A DNA stretch of 64,000 nucleotides from Clostridia bacterium. GTDB taxonomy: Bacteria > Bacillota > Clostridia > Christensenellales > Aristaeellaceae. Shown here one piece after another: positions 49,916-56,818 of the stretch. Below the pieces are notes generated by a model that was not told the origin of the DNA, did not search any database, and worked only from the letters and a program-made list of their open reading frames with translations. Within the stretch, counting starts at the first letter, position 1. Each line of letters starts with the position of its first letter. The stretch covers positions 1-64,000 of the forward strand of contig JAFXVJ010000018.1 of assembly GCA_017524615.1 (NCBI GenBank), written 5' to 3'. A program made the position numbers and the translations under genes.

Positions 49916-51208
49916 TCATTTGATCGTTTTGTCCAGATCGTCGATTTCCGGCCACTCATCCACGGGCCGGGCCTGAAAGGAGGCCAAGGGCTCCGCGGGC
50001 ATCGCCGGGGGCGGCGCGGGCGTCACCGGATCCTGCCCGTCATCGCCAGCGTCCGGCGCGGCTGATTCTTGTTCTGGAAGCGATGTATCTTCCGCTGGTA
50101 TATCCGGCTCCGGCGCGGGTTCATCCGGGACGGACTGGCCGCACGGCGCGTCCATCGGGGGGCATTCCATGGGCGCACTGACCGCGGGAGCATCCGCTTC
50201 CGTGCTGTCATGCGGCAGGGCAGGAATATCCTCCTCACTCGGCTGAGGCGCAGGCACTGCCGGAACGGACGGCGCAGGCGCCTCCGGCCTGGCGGGTTCT
50301 TTTTCGGGCTGGGGGACAGGCTGAACCGGCGGCATGGGAGCGGCGGGCCGTTCCCGCATCGCCGCGTCTTGCATCGCCCGCAGCATCGCGCCCGCCCCGG
50401 CATACCGGTCTCCCGGACGGAAGGCGCAGGCGGGACGCAGCAGCGCCGCCAGCGCGTCCGAGGCCAGCATGGGACGGGGCAATATGCAGTTGCGCAAATC
50501 CCGCGGCCGCTGATCGGGCTGCGGATGCATCAGGATGCCCGCCTCCGGCGGCAGGAAACCGTTGTTCATGATCTGATACGCCGTCATGCCCCATAGGAAC
50601 ACATCCGCCTTTTGCAGCGCTTCCGCGTCATTGGGCCGAAGGGCGCTCTGCTCGGGCGCGGCAAGACTTCTCTTGTCCGCGGGGTCGGGGATCACCTCGC
50701 CCAGACTGTCCCGCACGGGGAAACCGCCCAAACGGTATTCACCCCAGCGGCCCATAAAAATCCGCTCCGGGCTGATGGCGCCGTGGAACAGGCGGTTTTC
50801 ATGGCAATAGGAAAGCCCCGCCGTAATGTCGCGCAACAGACGGCGCATTTCGCTTTCCCCGTGCGGCAGCCGGCCCCACTGGGAAATCAGGCTGGGCAGC
50901 AGCGCGGTGCGGACAAAAATCACCGATCCCCGGCCCTCCGGATCCTGCCACACGGTCACATCCTCGGGCAGCAGCAGATACGGACATGCGCCCAGACGCA
51001 TTTGCGCCCGGATGGCCTGTACATAACGATTCACGGCGGCATCCGCCTGTTCGTTCCGGCCCGAGATCACCACCGCGCGAATGGCCGCTTCGCTGCCGGC
51101 CTGTTTATTCTTTTCTGCCCGGAACACCGTGGAATACGCGGTGCGGCCGATCGTTTCCATCAGCCGCCATTCCGGCCACTGCGCCTGCAGCATGCTTTGA
51201 AAATCCAT
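49916..51208 (-). CDS. Pseudokinase with Pro/Glu-rich tail
   Basis: 430 residues. The kinase fold is recognisable, but key residues are replaced. The glycine loop reads IGRTAYSTV (20-28), the AIK lysine is Arg (R44 in AAIR), HRDVKPEN reads HGAISPER (142-149) and DFG reads GFP (162-164). It cannot be a conventional kinase. Residues ~285-400 are Pro/Glu/Ala-rich and the last 25 are acidic (DEWPEIDDLDKTIK). No membrane helix, so it is cytosolic. It is first in the cluster, before PP2C and the membrane kinase, and likely scaffolds or regulates them. The ending DDLDKTI could be a phospho-Thr site or FHA-ligand-like segment (inference). Confidence 0.88.
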   Translation of the reverse strand: MDFQSMLQAQWPEWRLMETIGRTAYSTVFRAEKNKQAGSEAAIRAVVISGRNEQADAAVNRYVQAIRAQMRLGACPYLLLPEDVTVWQDPEGRGSVIFVRTALLPSLISQWGRLPHGESEMRRLLRDITAGLSYCHENRLFHGAISPERIFMGRWGEYRLGGFPVRDSLGEVIPDPADKRSLAAPEQSALRPNDAEALQKADVFLWGMTAYQIMNNGFLPPEAGILMHPQPDQRPRDLRNCILPRPMLASDALAALLRPACAFRPGDRYAGAGAMLRAMQDAAMRERPAAPMPPVQPVPQPEKEPARPEAPAPSVPAVPAPQPSEEDIPALPHDSTEADAPAVSAPMECPPMDAPCGQSVPDEPAPEPDIPAEDTSLPEQESAAPDAGDDGQDPVTPAPPPAMPAEPLASFQARPVDEWPEIDDLDKTIK

Positions 51209-51548
51209 GATCCCGCCTCCTTTTCCGCTTCCCCTGCCTTTGAGCAGCCGGAGTTTCTGCGGTGTCAGCCTGTATGTATATCCATTCAGCCTATTTTACC
51301 ATATACCGCGCCCAAAATCCACCGTTTCTATCCGGATCGGCCGGTGAATCGGCAGCGGATTTTATCACAAATCCATCAATTTTCTATTGCGTTTTTAAGA
51401 GGACGGATGCAAGGTGGCGTTTCCGGGCAGTCCGCCGACGGCTGGGGCTATCCGCCGGCCTTCCCGGAAAGAAATCTGGGGGAAAGCGCGTTTGGCCTTC
51501 CCCCCATACGGTTTTCCCCGAAATGCGCTGCCTGATCAGGGGATGCGC
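51209..51548. other. Intergenic region between the pseudokinase and zinc-binding lipoprotein genes
   Basis: Holds a possible minus-strand -10 TAAAAT (51298-51293) for the signalling cluster, without a good -35. A short GC-rich inverted segment near 51478-51507 (GGGGGGAAGG / GCTTTCCCCC) could terminate the lipoprotein gene. No gene seen. Confidence 0.4.
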
Positions 51549-52442
51549 TTACTGCCCCAGGGCTTCCTGCAGCACGGCCAGATTGGCGCGCATCACGTCT
51601 TCATAGGCGGTCAGCGCGCCGTCGCCGGTCACCAGGGGATCCAGTTCATACACTTTGGCGCCCGTGGAGCGGGCGACGGTACGCACGGCCGTGTCGCCAT
51701 ACAGCGGCTCAGAGAACAGGGGCGGATTACCCGCTTCCTTCACCGCCGCGATCACGTCGGACAGCATGCGGGAGGATAGGGGCGTGTCCGGATCGGAGGT
51801 GACCACGGCGACCACATCCAGGCCGTAAGCCCGGGCGAAGTAAGGGAACGCCTCATGGAAAGTGACGATTTTTTTATTGGGCAGGGCGGAAATGGCCGCT
51901 GCCAGCTCCGCATCCAGGTCGGTCAGCCGCCGGGTGTACTGGGCGGCGTTTGCGTTGATCCTGTCCGCCTGGCCGGGCAGCAATTCCACCATGGCGCTCC
52001 GGATGTTTTCCACCATCTGCATGGCGTTGTGGGGATCCAGCCAGATATGGGCATTGTATTCCCCATGGTCTTCGTCAGCGTGTTCATCGGCGGACAGCAG
52101 GGGTACGCCCTGGGCGCAGTCCACCAGCGTCAGGCCGGCGAAACGGCTTTTGATGACGGGCAGGAAGCTGTCCTCCATGCCGGCGCCATTGATGATCAGG
52201 GCGCGGGCCGTGCTGAGGGTGCGCATGTCGCCGGTGAGCAGCTGATAATCGTGGAGGCAGCCGGTGGAGGGAGGGGTCATGGAGGTGAGGCTGACGCCAC
52301 TGACGCCGTCCAGCACGTTTTTCGCCAGAATATAGACGGGATAGAACGTGGCCACCACGGTGATTTCTTCTGTTTCCGCGCCGCAGCCGCCCAAGGGCAG
52401 CGCCAGCAGGACGATCAGCAGCAAAGCAAGCAGTTTTTTCAT
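51549..52442 (-). CDS. Zinc/manganese-type ABC substrate-binding lipoprotein (ZnuA/AdcA family)
   Basis: 297 residues. Lipoprotein signal LLIVLLALPLGGCG with Cys anchor. Cluster A-I solute-binding fold: VVATFYPVYILAKNVLDGVS, metal ligands expected at H64 in CLHDYQLL, in the His/Asp-rich loop DEHADEDHGEYNAHIWLDP, at TFHEAF and at TSDPDTPLS. Delivers Zn2+ (or Mn2+) to a ZnuBC-type permease. The permease and ATPase genes are not adjacent, so it is an orphan component here. Own promoter. Confidence 0.9.
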   Translation of the reverse strand: MKKLLALLLIVLLALPLGGCGAETEEITVVATFYPVYILAKNVLDGVSGVSLTSMTPPSTGCLHDYQLLTGDMRTLSTARALIINGAGMEDSFLPVIKSRFAGLTLVDCAQGVPLLSADEHADEDHGEYNAHIWLDPHNAMQMVENIRSAMVELLPGQADRINANAAQYTRRLTDLDAELAAAISALPNKKIVTFHEAFPYFARAYGLDVVAVVTSDPDTPLSSRMLSDVIAAVKEAGNPPLFSEPLYGDTAVRTVARSTGAKVYELDPLVTGDGALTAYEDVMRANLAVLQEALGQ

Positions 52443-52498
52443 GGGTTCCAGCGGTTTCCTTTCTGGGATGGATTGCGGGGACAGCCCCGCCAGGGTTC

Positions 52499-52526
52499 AG
52501 TATACCGGTTTTGGGCCGATTGTAAA
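52499..52526 (-). promoter_or_regulatory. Promoter of the zinc-binding lipoprotein gene
   Basis: Minus strand TTTACA (52526-52521), 16 bp spacer, TATACT (52504-52499). No clear Zur-type palindrome overlaps it. Confidence 0.65.
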
Positions 52527-52653
52527 GAGAAAATGAAGAATTTTGTTTCTGTTCGATGTCCGGCCGGACAGATGCGGATTTTCAATGCTTTCATTCTGCC
52601 GCCATAAAAAGCGGGAAGGCGCAACGGCCCTCCCGCTTGGCGGTTTGGAGCGA

Positions 52654-54438
52654 TTATTTCCGTTCCTTGATTTCCTGCGCCAGCTTGGCGGCGAAATCGG
52701 CGATGGAATACACGGTGGTCTGGTCGGTCTCCCGGTCGCGGACGGAGATGTTGCCCTCGGCGATTTCCTTTTCGCCGATGATGATCATGTAGGGCACCTT
52801 GTCCTCCTGGCGGGCATAGCGGATCTTGTAGCCGATCTTTTCGTTGCGGTCATCCAATTCCACCCGGAAGCGCATTTCCTTGAGCTGCTGATACACCTTT
52901 TCTGCGTAATCCATGCTCTTGTCGGAAACGGGCAGCACCTTGGCCTGCACGGGCGCCAGCCACACGGGGAAGATGCCCTTGGTTTCTTCGATCAGGTAGG
53001 CCATGAACCGATCCAGGGAGCCCAGGATGGCGCGGTGCAGCACCACGGGGGTCTTTTCGACGCCGTCCTTGTCGATGTATTTGAGGTTGAATTTGGCGGG
53101 GAGGCAGAAATCCAGCTGGCAGGTGGACAGGGTGTATTCCGCGCCGACGGCGGGCTTCACGTTCACGTCCAGCTTGGGGCCGTAGAAGGCAGCCTCGCCG
53201 ATTTCCTCGGTGAAGTGGATGCCCAGCTCGGTGAGCACTTCCCTCAGGGCGCTTTCGGCCTTTTCCCACATTTCATCGTCCTGGTGGTATTTCACCTTGT
53301 CTTCAGGATCCCGCAGGCTCAGCACGCAGCGGTAATCGGTGATGTGGAAATCCTTGTAGGTGGAGAAGATCAGGTCGCACACGGCGCTTACCTCGTCCTT
53401 GATCTGCTCGGGGGTGACGAACAGGTGGGCGTCATTCTGGCAGAAGTGACGGCCGCGCTCGATGCCCTTCAGGGTGCCGCTGGCCTCAAAGCGGAAATCG
53501 TGGGCGATTTCGCCGATGCGGATGGGCAGATCCCGGTAGGAATGGGGGCGATTGGCGAAAATGCGCATATGGTGGGGGCAGTTCATGGGACGCAGCACGA
53601 AGGCTTCGCCCTCCACCTCCATGGCGGGGAACATGTTGTCCTTGTAATGATCCCAGTGGCCGCTGGTCTTGTACAGATCGACGGTGCCCACGCAGGGAGT
53701 CAGCACGTGCTGATAGCCCAGCATGACTTCCTTGTCCCGGATATAATTCTCCAACTGCTGCCACAGGGTATAGCCCTTGGGCAGGAACATGGGCAGGCCG
53801 CGGCCCACCAGGTCGTCGGTCATGAACAATTGCATATCCTTGCCAATGCGGCGGTGATCCCGGGCCTTGGCCTCCTCTACTTCCTTGAGGTAGGCGGCCA
53901 ATTCGTCCTGGTTGCGGAAGGCGGTACCGTTCAGGCGGGTGAGCATCTTGTTCTTCTGGTCGTTTTTCCAGTACGCGCCGGACAGGCTCATGAGCTTGAA
54001 GGCCTTGAGCGCCTTGGTGTAGCACAGATGCGGGCCCACGCACATGTCGATGTATTCACCCTGCTGATAGAAGGTGATCACGGCGTCGGCAGGCAGGTCG
54101 GCGATGTGCTCCACCTTGTAGATTTCGCCCCGCTCCTGCATCAGCTTTACCGCCTCATCCCGGGGAAGGGGATAGACCTTGAAGGGCAGGTTTTCCTTCA
54201 CGATCTTCTGCATTTCCTTCTCGATGGCGGGCAGGTCCTCATCGCTGAGCTTCACGTCGCCCAGGTCGATGTCATAGTGGAAGCCCTTCTCGGTGGCGGG
54301 CCCGTAGGCGAAGTGGGCGTTGGGATACAGGCGTTTCACGGCCTGCGCCATGATGTGGGCGGTGCTGTGGCGCAGCACTTCCAGTTCCAGTTCCTCGGGG
54401 CATTCGGCCACGTGGCCGTCGTTGTAGATGATTTTCAT
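52654..54438 (-). CDS. thrS: Threonyl-tRNA synthetase lacking the TGS domain
   Basis: 594 residues from ATG 54438 (AGGAGGAACACC upstream); in-frame sequence further upstream is T-box leader. Only ~20 residues precede the editing domain (HSTAHIMAQAVKRLYP holds HxxxH), so the usual ~60-residue N-terminal TGS domain is missing. Editing site Cys is in DMCVGPHL. The class II catalytic core has motif 2 (FRFEASGTLKGIERGRHF), zinc Cys/His in MNCPHHM, and motif 3 (VVLHRAILGSLDRFMAYLIE). The C-terminal anticodon-binding domain is intact. Charges tRNA-Thr. Shorter ThrRS forms of this kind are known in Clostridia. Confidence 0.94.
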   Translation of the reverse strand: MKIIYNDGHVAECPEELELEVLRHSTAHIMAQAVKRLYPNAHFAYGPATEKGFHYDIDLGDVKLSDEDLPAIEKEMQKIVKENLPFKVYPLPRDEAVKLMQERGEIYKVEHIADLPADAVITFYQQGEYIDMCVGPHLCYTKALKAFKLMSLSGAYWKNDQKNKMLTRLNGTAFRNQDELAAYLKEVEEAKARDHRRIGKDMQLFMTDDLVGRGLPMFLPKGYTLWQQLENYIRDKEVMLGYQHVLTPCVGTVDLYKTSGHWDHYKDNMFPAMEVEGEAFVLRPMNCPHHMRIFANRPHSYRDLPIRIGEIAHDFRFEASGTLKGIERGRHFCQNDAHLFVTPEQIKDEVSAVCDLIFSTYKDFHITDYRCVLSLRDPEDKVKYHQDDEMWEKAESALREVLTELGIHFTEEIGEAAFYGPKLDVNVKPAVGAEYTLSTCQLDFCLPAKFNLKYIDKDGVEKTPVVLHRAILGSLDRFMAYLIEETKGIFPVWLAPVQAKVLPVSDKSMDYAEKVYQQLKEMRFRVELDDRNEKIGYKIRYARQEDKVPYMIIIGEKEIAEGNISVRDRETDQTTVYSIADFAAKLAQEIKERK

Positions 54439-54594
54439 GGTGTTCCTCCTCTGTTGTGTGATGGCACGGCGACGCGTGCTGTGTGCTGAGGGTGGAGGGG
54501 GGATAGGCAGAGGGCGGCGCGGCATGCCGAAATTGTCCGGCAGGCAATCCCCTTGCCTTCTGCTTCCTGTCTCCATCCTCCTTACGGGGAGGGC

Positions 54595-54845
54595 AATCAA
54601 AAACGCCCGTCCCCTCATTATGAAATGAAGGGACGAGCGTGAAATGCGTTTCTTCGCCCGCGGTTCCACCCTTTTTGCCCGTTTACGCAAAACGGACCGC
54701 TTGATGACGCGCTGTATCGGGCGCGACGCGCCGCCGGTCAGGAGGCGGTATTTCCTTGGCGTCCTTGCGCGCTTGCACCGTCCGCGCGCTCTCTGAAAGG
54801 ACGGGAGAAAGGAAACGTGTTCTCCGTCATTCCGGGGATTGGATG
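54595..54845 (-). promoter_or_regulatory. T-box riboswitch, threonine specifier
   Basis: On the minus strand: stem I distal motifs AGAGAG and GGTGCAAGC, specifier ACC-G-CCTCCTGA (Thr codon ACC), T-box core GGGTGGAACCGCGG (54658-54671) and a 16 bp terminator (54624-54639 with 54604-54619) followed by TTTTTGATT. The UGGA bulge matches a UCCA tRNA end. Confidence 0.95.
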
Positions 54846-54846
54846 T

Positions 54847-54875
54847 ATTATACGCCCGGAGGATGGCCGTGTCAA
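54847..54875 (-). promoter_or_regulatory. Promoter of thrS
   Basis: Minus strand TTGACA (54875-54870), 17 bp spacer, TATAAT (54852-54847): consensus sigma-A promoter. Confidence 0.92.
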
Positions 54876-55055
54876 GCCTTTCCTGAGCGAAGATGAGAGT
54901 TTTTCGCGGGTTTTTCCGTCATCCACGCAATCCGGTCCATCAGGAGGAAAAGGCTGGACATTCCCTGAAGAATGAGCGATAATAAGCGATGGATCATGGC
55001 ACGGCATCCGGCGCGCCGCGGCGGCAGGCCGGCAGATGAGGGATGGAGAAACGCG

Positions 55056-55922
55056 ATGCACGAGGTGGAAGCAAAAGCTCTGTTGAACAGGTGGCAGGGG
55101 ATGAACCTGTACCGGGGGTGCACCCACGGCTGTGTCTACTGCGACAGCCGCAGTGCCTGCTACCAGTTTACCCATGATTTTGAGGATGTGGAGGTCAAAC
55201 GGAATGCGCCGGAGCTGCTGGAGGAGATCCTGCGGAAAAAACGCAGCAAATTCGTGATTTCCACCGGCTCCATGAGCGATCCGTACCAGCCCTGCGAAAA
55301 GAAGCTGGGCCTGACGCGCCGCTGCCTGGAGCTGATCGACCGATATGGGTTCGGCGCGTCGGTGATCACCAAATCGGATCTGGCGCTGCGGGATATCGAC
55401 CTGTTTGCCAGCATCCATGACAAGGCCAAGAGCGTGCTGCAGATGACCCTGACGGTGTCGGACGACGCGCTGAGCCGGATCCTGGAGCCCAACGTGTGTA
55501 CCACCTCCAGGCGCTATCAGGTGCTCAAGGCATTTCAGCGGCGGGGCATCCCGGCCGTGGTGTGGATGACGCCGCTGCTGCCCTTCCTGACCGATAGAGA
55601 GGATAATCTCCGACGCATTCTGGCCTATTGCTTTGACGCCGGGGTGAAGGGCATTATTTGTTTCAACGCCGGCATGACGCTGCGGGAGGGCAACCGTGAG
55701 TATTATTATCGTGCCCTGGACCGTCATTTTCCCGGGCTCAGCGATATGTACCGCAAACGGTACGGCGGCGCGTACGAGGTGCCCAGCCCCCATTGCGCCG
55801 CCCTGATGCGCATATTCCGGGATGAGTGCGAAAAATACGGGGTGCTGCACGATCCGGACGCATGTTTTGCCTATATCGCTGCGTTTCCGGAGCGGCAGAA
55901 GCAATTATCCATGTTTGACTGA
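55056..55922 (+). CDS. SPL-family radical SAM protein
   Basis: 288 residues from ATG 55056 (GGATGGAGAAACGCG upstream), since the family starts close to the cluster. Motif GCTHGCVYCDSRS gives C22, C26 and C29. TGSMSDPYQPCEKKLGLTRR and VWMTPLLPFLTDREDNLRRI are typical of the spore-photoproduct-lyase-like group often annotated as DNA repair photolyase. True SPL has an extra conserved Cys and spore context not evident here. Likely a DNA or small-molecule modifying enzyme of uncertain substrate. Divergent from thrS. Confidence 0.88.
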   Translation: MHEVEAKALLNRWQGMNLYRGCTHGCVYCDSRSACYQFTHDFEDVEVKRNAPELLEEILRKKRSKFVISTGSMSDPYQPCEKKLGLTRRCLELIDRYGFGASVITKSDLALRDIDLFASIHDKAKSVLQMTLTVSDDALSRILEPNVCTTSRRYQVLKAFQRRGIPAVVWMTPLLPFLTDREDNLRRILAYCFDAGVKGIICFNAGMTLREGNREYYYRALDRHFPGLSDMYRKRYGGAYEVPSPHCAALMRIFRDECEKYGVLHDPDACFAYIAAFPERQKQLSMFD

Positions 55923-56465
55923 ATGGGAGGAAGGCATGGAGGACGATTTTGTTCGCGCGGCTGGCCGCAACGATCCGGCAGTCTGTCCGGAATTGGTATC
56001 AGCGTGATAGAATCCGGTCGGAAATCGGTACAGATACCCGGGCGCACCGTGCCGGATGGGGGAGGGAACGGAAGCGGGACCCTCCTGGGCCGCGCAGGCA
56101 GGGCGTCATCCGCGCCGATGATCCGGACCATCCGACGGGAATCGCCCGTCCTCCCTGCCGCCTCCAAGCACTCTTTGTCCGGCTTCTCTGTGTACATTCC
56201 GTGACGAAACATTCGCGCATTTTCTTTCATATTATAAAATACGGGATGCAAATGGGTCGCGCGCGGCCGCTCTCCCGGCTTCTCATCGGCAGAAGACAGG
56301 AGGGAGCGGCTGCGTGCTTTATGCCGTGCATGACTATATATAATATAATAAGGAAGAAAACCAAAAAATGAAGGGCGTGAACCGATCAAAACGAACAAAC
56401 TATGGTTTGTATGATCATAAAGAATGGAAGATGAAGAAAATTTTTCGAAAAAGTAAAAAAAAAGG
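55923..56465. other. Intergenic region after the SPL gene
   Basis: No convincing gene. A 23-codon frame (ATG at 55936, GGGAGGAAGGC upstream, product MEDDFVRAAGRNDPAVCPEL plus three residues) directly follows the SPL stop. Longer frames have compositions typical of non-coding GC-rich DNA. The last ~130 bp become strongly AT-rich before the promoter at 56466. Confidence 0.4.
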
Positions 56466-56494
56466 TTGAAAAAAACAGGCTGTTGGTTTATAAT
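56466..56494 (+). promoter_or_regulatory. Promoter of the large secreted Cys-module protein
   Basis: TTGAAA (56466-56471), 17 bp spacer, TATAAT (56489-56494), preceded by an AT-rich tract that may act as an UP element. Confidence 0.85.
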
Positions 56495-56717
56495 GGCATT
56501 GTCATTCCGTGTGGGTTTCTCAACCGACGCTTAATGGCGTTATAAAGGTAACCCCGGATACGCCCGATTTGAGCGAATGATTGCAAGGAAATGCCAAATC
56601 GGAGGTGCGTCCCCGGCGATCCCCGGCGATGTGCTTTCCGGTGGCGGCATGATGATGTCTCAGAATCCCGGCAAGGGATTCGCATAGAGAATGAGTTGGG
56701 GAAAGGAGGATGCTTCC
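56495..56717 (+). promoter_or_regulatory. Structured 5' leader of unknown class
   Basis: About 220 nt with compensated stems: CCGATTTG / CAAATCGG (perfect 8 bp), enclosed by GGA-ta-CGC / GCG-TCC, and a separate GAATCCC-GGCAA-GGGATTC hairpin. It does not match T-box, c-di-GMP, lysine, cobalamin or SAM motifs that I can recognise. It ends at a strong Shine-Dalgarno (AAAGGAGG) for a 32-codon ORF. Candidate riboregulator. Confidence 0.45.
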
Positions 56718-56816
56718 ATGACTCATAAGCATTTTCGTTCGCGAGACCCGACTGTGTGCCTGACGCACGGTGATCAGGGTTTTACGATAAACAAAAAAGT
56801 ATTTGGGAGGAATTGA
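56718..56816 (+). CDS. 32-residue upstream ORF / leader peptide
   Basis: ATG at 56718 with AAAGGAGG eight bases upstream, a stronger site than most genes here. Product begins MTHKHFRSRDPTVCLTHGDQ and ends GRN; basic, with no signal peptide. Its stop (TGA 56814-56816) is two bases before the GTG of the following gene, and its end overlaps that gene's ribosome binding site. It may serve translational coupling or ribosome-based regulation rather than encode a functional peptide. Confidence 0.5.
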   Translation: MTHKHFRSRDPTVCLTHGDQGFTINKKVFGRN

Positions 56817-56818
56817 TT

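Noticed and set aside
55949-56371. 140-codon plus-strand frame after the SPL gene
   Set aside because: Arg-rich composition typical of random GC-rich frames, no ribosome binding site or recognisable domain, and it runs into AT-rich promoter DNA.
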